DNA of 64,000 nucleotides from Companilactobacillus nantensis DSM 16982. GTDB lineage: Bacteria; Bacillota; Bacilli; Lactobacillales; Lactobacillaceae. Under the pieces are notes generated by a model that saw only the letters and a program-made list of their open reading frames with translations, did not search any database and was not told the DNA's origin. Position numbers and translations under genes: made by a program. Shown here piece after piece: positions 52,702-61,989 of the stretch. Every line of letters begins with the position of its first letter. Positions within the stretch are counted from its first letter, which is position 1. The stretch covers positions 78,132 through 142,131 of the forward strand of contig NZ_AZFV01000002.1 of the NCBI RefSeq assembly GCF_001435815.1, written 5' to 3'.

Positions 52702-53580
52702 ATGACAGTTTATCAATTGAAGAACGACTTTTTAACATTGAAAGTTAATTCACTAGGTGCTGAAATGAACAGCATCGTGAATAACGAAGATTCAGAATTC
52801 ATCTGGCAAGCAAATCCAAAAGTTTGGGGTCGCCATGCACCTGTATTGTTCCCAATCGTTGGACGTTTAAAGGATGACCATTACTTTGTTGATGGTAAAG
52901 AATACAAGATGACACAACACGGTTTTGCCCGTGATCAAGAATTTAGTCTTGAATCACAAACTGATTCAAAACTAGTTTTGAGTTTGACAACTAGTGAAGC
53001 AAGTCTTGAAAAGTACCCATATCACTTCAAGTTGAGAATCATTTATCAACTAGTTAAGGATACTGTACAAATTTCTTACTTAGTCGACAGTATGGAAGAA
53101 TCAGAAGATATGTACTTCTCAATTGGTGCACATCCCGGCTTCGAAGTACCTTTCGATAAAGGACTTAACTTCGAAGATTATAAAGTGGCAGTTGATCCTG
53201 CTGAATCAAGAACTCACATTCCAATCGAAAACCATTTAGTTAATTTGAATGGCGAAAAGAAAGTTGAGAATCAAAACTTCCCAATGTCACGTGATTACTT
53301 TGTTGACGATGCTGTAGTTTATCGTTTGAATGAACCAGCAGAAGTAACAATCTCAAGTGACAAGTCAGATCACAAGTTGACACTAGATACTGGTAACGCT
53401 AAGTTCTTCGGTATGTGGTCAACATATCCTGATGATAATGGTAAGTTTATGTGTATCGAACCATGGTGGGGACTTGCAGATAAGACTGACTCAGATAATG
53501 ACTTTAAGAACAAATATGCTATTAACAAATTGGCTCCTAAGGAACAATTCGAGGCATATTTTAGCATATCCGTTAAGTAG
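52702..53580 (+). CDS. Aldose 1-epimerase family protein (LacX-like)
   Basis: 292 residues from ATG 52702 (GGGGGAAAAA upstream). Mutarotase fold: SLGAEMNSIVN, FIWQANPKVWGRHAPVLFPIVGRL, MTQHGFARDQEF (His), SIGAHPGFEVPF (His) and CIEPWWGLAD (Glu). The set HGFARD/HPGF/EPW is the LacX/YeaD-type subgroup, whose sugar substrate is often unknown. Ten bases after hslU and ending in a strong terminator, so the last gene of the topA run. Confidence 0.9.
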   Translation: MTVYQLKNDFLTLKVNSLGAEMNSIVNNEDSEFIWQANPKVWGRHAPVLFPIVGRLKDDHYFVDGKEYKMTQHGFARDQEFSLESQTDSKLVLSLTTSEASLEKYPYHFKLRIIYQLVKDTVQISYLVDSMEESEDMYFSIGAHPGFEVPFDKGLNFEDYKVAVDPAESRTHIPIENHLVNLNGEKKVENQNFPMSRDYFVDDAVVYRLNEPAEVTISSDKSDHKLTLDTGNAKFFGMWSTYPDDNGKFMCIEPWWGLADKTDSDNDFKNKYAINKLAPKEQFEAYFSISVK

Positions 53581-53588
53581 ATAAATTT

Positions 53589-53624
53589 AAAAGCTCAACA
53601 CTTTAATAGGTGTTGAGCTTTTTT
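53589..53624 (+). terminator. Terminator after the epimerase gene
   Basis: AAGCTCAACAC (53591-53601) with GTGTTGAGCTT (53610-53620), loop of eight, T6 after and A4 before, so it may work for both strands and also end the - strand nuclease gene. Confidence 0.92.
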
Positions 53625-53652
53625 GGTGGATATATTTAAAATACACGATAGT

Positions 53653-54615
53653 TCACAGTAGGCATCTTTTAAGCGTTGGTAAGGATACGTTCTCATGGTA
53701 GTTCTGTTTGAGATGTTCTTGAATTTTAATAACAGTATCATACTTTTGGGATAATGATTTGATAAATTCTTTGGCTTCTGAAGTGAGTTGGCCTCTTGGA
53801 GAATTAGTCTTCCTAAAGTTACCATTAAATTCTTTCTTTTCACTAGGTTTGACGTCTTTTACAAATTTTAACTTTATCTTAGGTTCTGTTTTAGTCATAA
53901 CAGTTGTTTGCGGTTCATCTGTCATTGTTTCAGACTGTTCGTTCAATTCTTGGTTTTTCAGTTCAAGTTCGTGTTGCAATGCATTGATATTCAAGACTAA
54001 ATCAGCGGTGACAATTTTATATTCATCAATTTTCTTTTCGTAAGAATCAATACGAGCTAACAATGTATCGAGTTCTTTTTTAGTCCAGACGATGGCATCA
54101 TTACTTAAGTTGATATAGCCTAAAGTTTCATTTTCATGCAGTTGGATTGGCTTGATTGGACCGGTCGGTGCATCTCCAAAAGTGGCGTAGGGAATATTTT
54201 TGAAATAACCCTTTGTATGTGCAGTGTACGATTTTGTGGTTTCATGAAGAGTTTCTTTCACATCTTCAATAAAAGAAGAAATGATTTTAATCAGTTTTCC
54301 TTTATCTTTGTAGTGAATTATTAATAATGGAATGTTGTTTTTATTACAGTAGTTTAGACGGGCAGTTCCATTGGCACTTAGTCTTCTTAAAGCTTCATGA
54401 GCCGCATGGGAGCTGTTCTTGGCTTTATAATGTTGTGCACCATTATATTCGATAATCGCTAGAAATCCATTAATATTCAATGAAAAATCAACTGGTAGTA
54501 AGACGTTTTCAGATTTACTCAACAAGTTTGGAAATGTTCGTTCACGATCAAAGATTATTTGCAGGTTATTCAAGATTCCAATAATTTGTGATTCAGGTTC
54601 TGATGGTTGTTCCAT
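53653..54615 (-). CDS. Probable PD-(D/E)XK-type nuclease with coiled coil and HTH-like C-terminus
   Basis: 320 residues, strong GAGGGGG site seven bases before ATG; a candidate promoter TTAGAC-N17-TATAAA lies just upstream. Residues 30-62 hold LLPVDFSLNINGFLAIIEYN followed by GAQHY, with Asp43, Glu56 and Gln61-His62; then NYCNKNNIPLLIIHY near 105. This 'DF...iEydG.QHy...yC..n.I.LlrI.Y' layout is that of many restriction-like nucleases, including homing and Vsr-like types. Residues ~180-225 are a coiled coil (LVLNINALQHELELKNQEL), and the last 45 residues (AKEFIKSLSQKYDTVIKIQE, LPTLKRCLL) look like a helix-turn-helix. The usual Lys after Glu is Asn58 here. Biological role unknown; defence or DNA repair are options. 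Confidence 0.6.
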   Translation of the reverse strand: MEQPSEPESQIIGILNNLQIIFDRERTFPNLLSKSENVLLPVDFSLNINGFLAIIEYNGAQHYKAKNSSHAAHEALRRLSANGTARLNYCNKNNIPLLIIHYKDKGKLIKIISSFIEDVKETLHETTKSYTAHTKGYFKNIPYATFGDAPTGPIKPIQLHENETLGYINLSNDAIVWTKKELDTLLARIDSYEKKIDEYKIVTADLVLNINALQHELELKNQELNEQSETMTDEPQTTVMTKTEPKIKLKFVKDVKPSEKKEFNGNFRKTNSPRGQLTSEAKEFIKSLSQKYDTVIKIQEHLKQNYHENVSLPTLKRCLL

Positions 54616-54775
54616 GATGAAGCCCCCTCAAATATGCTAGTTTCATTTTATAAAAGGTGGTCTATACAAGTCTAATTTAAAAGCTTCAAAAGCCCATAGA
54701 AAACGTTTGAATAGATACGTTTCTGATTATTATGAAACATTTAATCATAGGGGATGGTGAAACGCACTTTTCCAT

Positions 54776-54812
54776 AAAAAAAAGACTCCAACATTTGTTA
54801 GTGTTAGAGTCC
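54776..54812 (-). terminator. Terminator (reverse strand) for the 54829-55479 gene
   Basis: On the - strand GACTCTAACA pairs with TGTTGGAGTC, one mismatch pair, then a T8 run (A run at 54776-54783 on +). The 160 bases between it and the nuclease gene hold no gene I can see. Confidence 0.85.
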
Positions 54813-54828
54813 TTCAATATAGTTTAGT

Positions 54829-55479
54829 TTAAAGTGATTCGTATACTTCGCTAACTTTATCGTCTAAATCTGAAAATTTATTACTAAAAGTATTATAGCT
54901 TCCTGAAGGAGAGGTAATAAGGTTAACCATTCTTCGTAATTCAGCATATGAATCAGCATATTCCTTATATGAGTATTCACCAGTGTCATTTTCACTTAAT
55001 TTATCTAGTAATTTCTTAGTCTTTTCGAGACTATTTTTGCATCGTCTAATCGCAGACGCATTGTCATCCAAAATGTTACTAATAGTTCGGTCAACATTAA
55101 AATCATCATTGTTTCTTGAGCTTTTAGTTATAGCATTACCCCAGCTTTTCTTTTCTTTGTTGCCGAGGTTTTCAGCTTCAATTGCTGTTAAAATGTAATT
55201 ACTTTTATATTCTTTGGATTCTTTTCTAAAAGCTGTATTCATGGCGGATCTTTCCTGTTCTTCAACTTTTAGCTGGTGATGATATATTCCATTATAGATA
55301 CCTGTTCCAAGCAGCATTCCTAAAAAAATTCCTCCTGAAATAAATAGTCCAAATTTTCCAACTGATCTGGCGGTTTGCTTTTTGGAAGTGATTCCTAGAA
55401 GCAGAGTAATTCCAAATCCGATTACAACAAGAAATGTTATTCCAGTAATTATTAGTAATGCTCCTAAAATTATGTTCAT
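54829..55479 (-). CDS. Putative membrane protein with extracellular or cytoplasmic coiled-coil domain
   Basis: 216 residues; AAGGGG ten bases before ATG. Two membrane helices at residues ~4-28 (LLIITGITFLVVIGFGITLL) and ~43-63 (FGLFISGGIFLGMLLGTGIY), then a charged helical domain (~70-216) with RRCKNSLEKTKKLLDKLSEN and LDDKVSEVYESL. By the positive-inside rule KKQTARSVGK between the helices is inside, so both ends would be outside. No family recognised. Its own terminator and 294 bases of AT-rich DNA upstream suggest a single-gene unit. Confidence 0.7.
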   Translation of the reverse strand: MNIILGALLIITGITFLVVIGFGITLLLGITSKKQTARSVGKFGLFISGGIFLGMLLGTGIYNGIYHHQLKVEEQERSAMNTAFRKESKEYKSNYILTAIEAENLGNKEKKSWGNAITKSSRNNDDFNVDRTISNILDDNASAIRRCKNSLEKTKKLLDKLSENDTGEYSYKEYADSYAELRRMVNLITSPSGSYNTFSNKFSDLDDKVSEVYESL

Positions 55480-55773
55480 AATAAATTTTCCCCTTATGGC
55501 ACAGCTTTTTTTGTCATCAGTATTTGGACGAGAAAATTATTGAATTGTGTCAGCAGTTATCGTTAAGTTTATCAAGTTCTTTTACAATTTGTTAGCAATA
55601 ATTTGAAGTTTTTGCTTGTCGTAACTAAGAAGTTTAACTTATTCATTTTAATATATTCAATACTTATAAAATCAACTAATAAACTTATAAAAAAATTTTG
55701 AAATTAGTGACAAAAAAATAGTCGTCCACCTAAGTGAGCAACTAATAATAATTACATCATATGAATCCCTTGA

Positions 55774-56478
55774 TTATTTCATCCCTGTCTGACTTTTACC
55801 ACTAACAGTTTCGTTAGTAAAGTTGACAACAAAATTGGCTCCAGTACTGCCAGAAACGCCAGAAGAGTAAGTATAACTCTTAGATGTCTTGTCAGAATTA
55901 AATGATTCACTATAACCATTGGGTTTACCAACATTGTTAAGGATAGTACTTTCTTGCATACCGTTTTGCACTGAACTATAGGCATCCATTCCTAATTTTT
56001 CAGAACGAACAACCTTAAGACCACTGATGGCTTTGCTGATAGCGTGGCCATTAGCAAAAGTTACCTTTAGGTTAGAGCCTAAATCGCCATTATCGACTGT
56101 ATTCCAAGTGTTGATTTCAGTTTTAACGTTATTAGCATTGGAAGTAGAAGTGGCGGATGGCTTGCCTAGTAGTCGCTGTACGGTGGCAATTGGTGTACCG
56201 CTTGACTCATTCAAAAAAATGCCACTGTATTGTGCAAAAGTAACGCCTGATTTATTAACTACCTTTTTCTTTTTAGTAGTCTTTTTTTGTTTTAAAACTT
56301 TGCTTGTCTTAGCAAATGGACCAGTGGCAGTCATCTTCATACCAGCCACACCACCACCAGCTAACACAATGATGACGATCAGTGTCCAAAACCACCAACG
56401 TTTATAAAAATGTTTTTTTTGACGATTCAAAGACCGACGATATGCTGCTCTTGTAGGCAAATTATCATTGTGATCCAT
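55774..56478 (-). CDS. Membrane-anchored protein with two BLIP/DUF3862-like repeats
   Basis: 234 residues from ATG 56478 (GGAGGG seven to eight bases upstream; the longer frame to 56517 lacks such a site). Short basic cytoplasmic start (RRSLNRQKKHFYKRWW), one membrane helix (FWTLIVIIVLAGGGVAG), a Lys-rich linker (KKTTKKKKVV), then an extracellular region with two similar halves: TFAQYSGIFLNESSGTPIAT...LGKPSAT and DAYSSVQNGMQESTILNNVGKPNGY. These match the 'f..i..G.t..ev...lGkP' pattern of DUF3862/BLIP-like domains, a fold that binds other proteins. Role unknown. Confidence 0.75.
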   Translation of the reverse strand: MDHNDNLPTRAAYRRSLNRQKKHFYKRWWFWTLIVIIVLAGGGVAGMKMTATGPFAKTSKVLKQKKTTKKKKVVNKSGVTFAQYSGIFLNESSGTPIATVQRLLGKPSATSTSNANNVKTEINTWNTVDNGDLGSNLKVTFANGHAISKAISGLKVVRSEKLGMDAYSSVQNGMQESTILNNVGKPNGYSESFNSDKTSKSYTYSSGVSGSTGANFVVNFTNETVSGKSQTGMK

Positions 56479-56553
56479 AATCGACCCTCCCCGAATTGAT
56501 AACGCTTTACTATACATTTTATCAGTAACTAATCATAATAGGGCTTTTTAATA

Positions 56554-56585
56554 CAAAAAAAGCAAAACTAATTTTAGTTTTGCTT
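56554..56585 (-). terminator. Terminator (reverse strand) of plsY
   Basis: AGCAAAACTAA (56561-56571) and TTAGTTTTGCT (56574-56584) form an 11-bp palindrome, followed on the - strand by T7. Confidence 0.88.
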
Positions 56586-56592
56586 GAAAAAC

Positions 56593-57231
56593 CTATTTAC
56601 TGCTTTTTTCTTGAGCTGCTTTTTCACGCTGTTGTTTTTTATATCGCAATCCAATTGGCACAAGATTTTCTTGACCTTTGAGTAGTCGCTTAATGTTTGG
56701 AATATGACGATAATAAATAATGACAGTAACAATGGCAGCGACAGTCGTTAAGATCCAATCGTGTAAGAATAATGTCGCGATGGTGAAGAAGAGGATAGTT
56801 GTTAAACTAGCAACACTGACCATACTTGTGACATAGACGATTGATGCTAAAACGATAAAACAGATTACGAATAGTAATGGATTATAAGCTAGTAAGATAC
56901 CAGCACTCGTAGCAACAGCTTTTCCACCTCGAAATTTCAAGAAAATCGAGTAACAGTGTCCAATAACCGCACAGATACCGACAAACAAGATTAAGTGTCG
57001 ATCTAATCCGAAGAAAACAGGCATCAAGGCACCCAAAGTACCTTTCAGGATGTCGACTATTAGGACAACTGTCCCGGCAACTTTACCAAGGACACGGTAA
57101 GCATTTGTTGTTCCGACGTTTCCACTACCGTATTCAAAGATATTCTTGTGAAAGAAAACTTTGGCGACGATATAGGCAGTCGGAAATGAGCCAATTAGAT
57201 AGGCTAAAATTGCAGAAATGAGAAGTTTCAT
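56593..57231 (-). CDS. plsY: Acyl-phosphate glycerol-3-phosphate acyltransferase PlsY
   Basis: 212 residues. First acylation step of phospholipid synthesis at the membrane. Five or more hydrophobic helices; conserved loops YLIGSFPTAYI, YGSGNVGTTNAYRVLGK (phosphate site), KFRGGKAVATSAG and RHIPNIKRLLKGQE. A basic Lys/Arg/Gln tail closes it. Divergent from parE, a common arrangement in lactobacilli and streptococci. Ribosome site is weak (GAGAG). Confidence 0.96.
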   Translation of the reverse strand: MKLLISAILAYLIGSFPTAYIVAKVFFHKNIFEYGSGNVGTTNAYRVLGKVAGTVVLIVDILKGTLGALMPVFFGLDRHLILFVGICAVIGHCYSIFLKFRGGKAVATSAGILLAYNPLLFVICFIVLASIVYVTSMVSVASLTTILFFTIATLFLHDWILTTVAAIVTVIIYYRHIPNIKRLLKGQENLVPIGLRYKKQQREKAAQEKSSK

Positions 57232-57359
57232 TAAAAAATCACTCTCTCAGCTTTATTTTTTGGTATATTGTAACTCTATGGTGTTTTTACTAGAATTATA
57301 AATACCAACCTAGACATTATCCACTATTTTACCTAAAAGTAAAAGATTTCTCTTGAATA

Positions 57360-57373
57360 CGAACATATATTCG
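57360..57373 (+). promoter_or_regulatory. LexA-like (SOS) operator at the parE promoter
   Basis: CGAACATATATTCG differs by one base from the B. subtilis-type LexA box CGAAC-N4-GTTCG and is flanked by A and T that extend the palindrome (ACGAA...TTCGT). It ends 14 bases before the extended -10 of parE and covers the -35 region, a position suited to repression. Confidence 0.5.
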
Positions 57374-57387
57374 TGTAGCGTAAGTAG

Positions 57388-57396
57388 TGTTATAAT
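57388..57396 (+). promoter_or_regulatory. Extended -10 promoter of parE-parC
   Basis: TGT-TATAAT, with no good -35 (TATTCG-like at 17 bases). RNA would start near 57403, about 37 bases before parE. Absence of a -35 fits the extended -10. Confidence 0.6.
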
Positions 57397-57439
57397 ACTA
57401 GAATATCGGATTTGTAGTAAATGAAAAGGAATGATATAA

Positions 57440-59443
57440 ATGCCAAAATCATCTTATGATGATTCGTCAATTCAAATCCTTGAAGGATTAGAAGCTGTAC
57501 GAAAACGACCTGGTATGTACATAGGTTCCACAGATTCACGTGGATTACATCACCTTGTCTATGAAATCGTTGATAACGCCGTCGATGAAGCTTTATCAGG
57601 ATTTGGTAAAGAAATCAATGTCTCAATCAACAAAGACAGCAGCATTACGGTAGTTGACCACGGACGTGGGATGCCAACAGGAATGCATGCTTCTGGTAAG
57701 CCAACAATTGAAGTTATCTTAACAGTACTTCATGCTGGTGGTAAGTTCTCAGAAAATAATTACAAAACGTCTGGTGGCCTGCACGGTGTTGGTTCATCAG
57801 TTGTGAATGCTTTGTCAGAATGGATGACAGTTCGAGTTGTCCGTGATGGAAAAGTTTACGAAGAACGTTTTGAAAATGGTGGTCACCCAGTTGGAACCTT
57901 GAAGAAGACTGGTACGACTAAAGAGGGTAACGGAACAACAATTAGTTTCAAACCTGATGCAACCATTTTTCAAACAACTAAGTTCAACTATGATACGTTG
58001 GCTGAGCGATTGCGTGAATCAGCCTTCTTGTTAAAGGGTGTTAAGTTTACCATCACTGATAAACGTGGTGATGAAGAGAAACAAGATATTTTCCATTATG
58101 AAGACGGAATTCAATCATTCGTTAAGTATTTGAATGAAGATAAAGATACTCTTGGCGGTATTTTTTACGTTGAGGGTGAAAATTCAGATATTGAAATCGA
58201 ATTTTCCGGCCAATATAACGATGGTTATTCTGAAAATGTTATTTCTTTCGTTAATAATGTCCGTACCGCTGATGGTGGGACACATGAAGCCGGAATGAAA
58301 TCTGGTTTAACAAAAGCGTTCAATGACTATGCCCGTAAAGTTGGTCTCTTAAAAGAGAACAGCAAGAACTTAGAGGGTAGTGATGTTCGTGAAGGTTTGT
58401 CAGCCATTATTTCTGTTCGTATCCCTGAAGAGATTCTTCAATTTGAAGGTCAAACGAAGGGTAAACTCGGTACACCTCAAGCTCGTTCAGCAGTTGACCA
58501 ATTAGTTTACGAACAAATGAGTTTCTATTTGCTTGAAAATGGTGAGCAAGCTCAAATGTTGGTTAAGAAGGCTTTGAAAGCACGTGAGGCTCGTGATGCT
58601 GCTCGAAAAGCGCGTGAAAGCACTCGTAGTGGCAAGAAGAATAAGAAGACTGATGGTCTTTTGTCTGGTAAGTTAACTCCAGCTCAATCTAAAAACTCGG
58701 ATCGAAACGAATTGTTCTTAGTCGAGGGTGATTCTGCCGGTGGTTCTGCTAAACAAGGTCGTGATCGGAAATTCCAAGCAATCCTACCTTTACGTGGGAA
58801 AGTTTTGAATACTCAAAAGGCTAAGTTGGAAGATATTTACAAGAATGAAGAAATCAATACCATGATCTATACGATTGGTGCTGGTGTTGGAGCTGACTTT
58901 AAACTGGAAAATCGGAATTATGACAAAGTCATTATTATGACCGATGCCGATGATGATGGTTCCCATATTCAAATCTTGTTGTTGACGTTCTTCTATCGCT
59001 ACATGCGTCCATTAGTTGAGTCAGGTCATGTCTATATTGCCTTGTCACCACTTTACAAGTTACAAAAGGGTAAAGGTGCGAAGACACAAATTAGATACGC
59101 TTGGACACCTGATGAATTAAAAGAAGATATCAAACAGATGGGTAAGGGCTACGACTTACAACGTTTTAAAGGTTTAGGTGAAATGAATGCCGACCAATTA
59201 TGGAAGACAACTATGGACCCTGAAAATCGTATTTTGATCAGAGTTAATATCGATGACGCAGCATTGGCTGAACGTCGAGTAACTACTCTGATGGGCGACA
59301 AAGTTAAACCTCGTCGTGACTGGATCGAAAATAATGTCCGTTTCAATGGTACCGAAGAAGGGGACAATATTTTGGAAAAGGTTGATGACGAAACTGATCC
59401 CATCGATAGTAAAATCGTTGACGATTTATTGAATAAGGAATAG
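57440..59443 (+). CDS. parE: DNA topoisomerase IV subunit B
   Basis: 667 residues with AAAAGGAATG upstream. ATPase half of topoisomerase IV, which unlinks daughter chromosomes. GHKL ATPase motifs EIVDNAVDEALSG, DHGRGMPTG, GLHGVGSSVVNAL; TOPRIM parts LVEGDSAGGSAKQGRDR and IMTDADDDGSHI; and RFKGLGEMNADQLW. QKT-free ParE pattern, and presence next to parC, separate it from GyrB. Confidence 0.97.
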   Translation: MPKSSYDDSSIQILEGLEAVRKRPGMYIGSTDSRGLHHLVYEIVDNAVDEALSGFGKEINVSINKDSSITVVDHGRGMPTGMHASGKPTIEVILTVLHAGGKFSENNYKTSGGLHGVGSSVVNALSEWMTVRVVRDGKVYEERFENGGHPVGTLKKTGTTKEGNGTTISFKPDATIFQTTKFNYDTLAERLRESAFLLKGVKFTITDKRGDEEKQDIFHYEDGIQSFVKYLNEDKDTLGGIFYVEGENSDIEIEFSGQYNDGYSENVISFVNNVRTADGGTHEAGMKSGLTKAFNDYARKVGLLKENSKNLEGSDVREGLSAIISVRIPEEILQFEGQTKGKLGTPQARSAVDQLVYEQMSFYLLENGEQAQMLVKKALKAREARDAARKARESTRSGKKNKKTDGLLSGKLTPAQSKNSDRNELFLVEGDSAGGSAKQGRDRKFQAILPLRGKVLNTQKAKLEDIYKNEEINTMIYTIGAGVGADFKLENRNYDKVIIMTDADDDGSHIQILLLTFFYRYMRPLVESGHVYIALSPLYKLQKGKGAKTQIRYAWTPDELKEDIKQMGKGYDLQRFKGLGEMNADQLWKTTMDPENRILIRVNIDDAALAERRVTTLMGDKVKPRRDWIENNVRFNGTEEGDNILEKVDDETDPIDSKIVDDLLNKE

Positions 59444-59453
59444 GTGATAAATA

Positions 59454-61895
59454 GTGACTGAAAATTCTCCTAAAATTCAAGATATCTCGCTCGAAAAAAT
59501 CATGGGAGATCGATTTGCGAGATATTCAAAATCAATTATTCAAGAAAGAGCTTTACCAGATATTCGTGATGGTTTAAAACCGGTTCAACGAAGAATCTTG
59601 TACTCAATGTTTTTGGATGGCAACACTTATGACAAAGGTTTTCGTAAGTCAGCTAAGGGTGTTGGTAACGTCATGGGTAATTTTCATCCCCATGGTGATT
59701 CATCAATTTATGAAGCCATGGTTCGTTTATCTCAAGACTGGAAACTACGTAATCCATTAATTGAGATGCACGGTAATAATGGTTCCATGGATGGTGATCC
59801 ACCTGCTGCCATGCGTTATACCGAAGCTCGTTTAAGTAAAATTTCCGGTGAAATGTTACGCGACATCAATAAAGATACTGTTGATGAAGAGTGGAACTTT
59901 GATGATACCGAAAAAGAACCAAAGGTTTTACCTGCACGTTTCCCTAACTTATTAGTTAATGGTGCCACAGGTATTTCAGCGGGTTATGCGACTGAGATTC
60001 CACCTCACAACTTAGGTGAAGTCATTGATGCCACAATCAAAATGATTGATAACCCCGATATTACGCTGGAAGATTTAATGAAGATTGTTAAGGGACCTGA
60101 CTTTCCAACTGGTGGTATTTTGCAAGGTAAAGATGGTATTAAAGATGCTTACCGAACTGGCCGTGGAAAAGTCTTCTTACGTTCTAAGACATCTATTCAA
60201 GAAATTCGTGGTCATAAATCACAAATTGTTATTACCGAGATTCCGTATGAAGTTAACAAAGCACAATTAGTTAAGAAAATGGACGAGATCCGTGTCTTGA
60301 AAAAAGTCGACGGTATCGCCGAAGTTCGTGACGAAAGTGACCGTCAAGGTTTGTCAATCGTGATTGAATTGAAACGGGATGTTGACGCTAACGGAATTTT
60401 AAATTACATGTTTAAAAACACTGATTTACAAATTTCATACAACTTTAACATGGTTGCCATTGCTGACATGCGTCCTCAACAGGTCGGTTTGGTTCAAATA
60501 CTGCAGGAATATATTAAACATCAACAAGACGTCGTCTTACGTCGTAGTCAATTTGACTTAGCTAAGGCTAAGAAACGTCTGCACATCGTTGAAGGTTTAA
60601 TTAAGGCGTTATCAATTCTTGATAAGGTTATTGCTACAATTCGTGGCAGTAAGAATAAGTCAGATGCTAAGAACAACTTAGTTAAAGAATATAAGTTTAC
60701 AGAGGAACAAGCTGAAGCTATCGTATCCTTACAACTTTATCGTTTGACAAATACTGATGTAACTGAATTAGAGAAGGAAGACAAGGGTCTAAAAGCTCAG
60801 ATTACTTCACTAAGTAAGATTATTGATGATCACACGACTTTGATGAACGTTATCAAGAAGGAATTGTTAGAAGTCCGTAAGAACTATGCTGACAATCGTC
60901 GGACTAAAATTGAGGCTAAGATTGAAGAAATCGAAGTTGATACGAGTGTCATGGTTGCCAGTGAAGATGTACGTTTGCTTGTCAGTCATGACGGTTACGT
61001 TAAACGTAGTAGCTTACGTTCATATCAGGCTTCTACTGGGGATGACAATGGACTAAAGGACGAAGATTATCCAATCATCGACCAAAATGTAAATACATTG
61101 GATCACCTGTTTGTCTTTACCGATAAAGGAAATATGATTTACCGTCAGATTTTCGAAATTGAAGACAGTCGCTGGAAAGATATGGGTTCACATCTATCAC
61201 AAGAGATTGGTTTGGATGCTGATGAATCAATTCTGAAAGCATTTGTCTTTAAAGACTTGAAAGAAACCGGTAATTTCTTGGCAGCAACGACTGAAAATTA
61301 CATTAAGCAAGTGGCGTTTACTGATCTCTTACCAGGTCGGACTTATAAGTCACGTGCTTCGAAGTACTGTAAGTTGAAAACTGCCACAGCTCGCGTAATG
61401 GATGTCTACTATGTTGCTACTGATGCGAAGAATTTGATTTATGTCTTTACAAAGCATTCATATGCTTCAGCTTTCCCAATTACGGAAGTACCAGTTGTCA
61501 GTGGGAAAGCAATGGGTGTTAAGTTTGTTAGTTTGAAAGATGATGATGAGATAGCTGGTTACTTTATGGCAACTGACGATAACGATAAGATCATTGTCTT
61601 AACGCAACGTGGTTCATATAAGCAAATGAAGTTGTCAGAGATTCCGATAACTAGTCGGGCTCGTCGTGGTGTGTTGACCTTACGTGAATTGAAACGTCAG
61701 CCACATCGTATTACCTTAGTAACAAATATTTCTAATGAGATGGAAGTCTCAATTATCACCGATACTAATAAGAAAATTGAAATTGATCGAGCAAGTCATC
61801 AGAGTACTGATCGTTATTCGAATGGATCCTTCATTATGGATCCAGCAACTGACGGTAATCCTGTCAGATTTGTGAAAGAAATTGCAGAAAAATAA
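59454..61895 (+). CDS. parC: DNA topoisomerase IV subunit A
   Basis: 813 residues from GTG 59454, ten bases after the parE stop (TAGGTGATAA ahead). Cuts and rejoins DNA; catalytic Tyr122 in AAMRYTEARL. Quinolone-region residues in HPHGDSSIYEAMVRLSQDW are the sensitive-type Ser and Glu (about 83 and 87). C-terminal beta-pinwheel from ~490 on, without the GyrA box. Normal length. Confidence 0.97.
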   Translation: MTENSPKIQDISLEKIMGDRFARYSKSIIQERALPDIRDGLKPVQRRILYSMFLDGNTYDKGFRKSAKGVGNVMGNFHPHGDSSIYEAMVRLSQDWKLRNPLIEMHGNNGSMDGDPPAAMRYTEARLSKISGEMLRDINKDTVDEEWNFDDTEKEPKVLPARFPNLLVNGATGISAGYATEIPPHNLGEVIDATIKMIDNPDITLEDLMKIVKGPDFPTGGILQGKDGIKDAYRTGRGKVFLRSKTSIQEIRGHKSQIVITEIPYEVNKAQLVKKMDEIRVLKKVDGIAEVRDESDRQGLSIVIELKRDVDANGILNYMFKNTDLQISYNFNMVAIADMRPQQVGLVQILQEYIKHQQDVVLRRSQFDLAKAKKRLHIVEGLIKALSILDKVIATIRGSKNKSDAKNNLVKEYKFTEEQAEAIVSLQLYRLTNTDVTELEKEDKGLKAQITSLSKIIDDHTTLMNVIKKELLEVRKNYADNRRTKIEAKIEEIEVDTSVMVASEDVRLLVSHDGYVKRSSLRSYQASTGDDNGLKDEDYPIIDQNVNTLDHLFVFTDKGNMIYRQIFEIEDSRWKDMGSHLSQEIGLDADESILKAFVFKDLKETGNFLAATTENYIKQVAFTDLLPGRTYKSRASKYCKLKTATARVMDVYYVATDAKNLIYVFTKHSYASAFPITEVPVVSGKAMGVKFVSLKDDDEIAGYFMATDDNDKIIVLTQRGSYKQMKLSEIPITSRARRGVLTLRELKRQPHRITLVTNISNEMEVSIITDTNKKIEIDRASHQSTDRYSNGSFIMDPATDGNPVRFVKEIAEK

Positions 61896-61989
61896 TGATA
61901 TGAACAGCATTGTTTATCTTTATATAGTATTATTAACTTATTAAATACATTATTTTTTACTTTCATAAATACTTAGGAGGATTCTTTTA

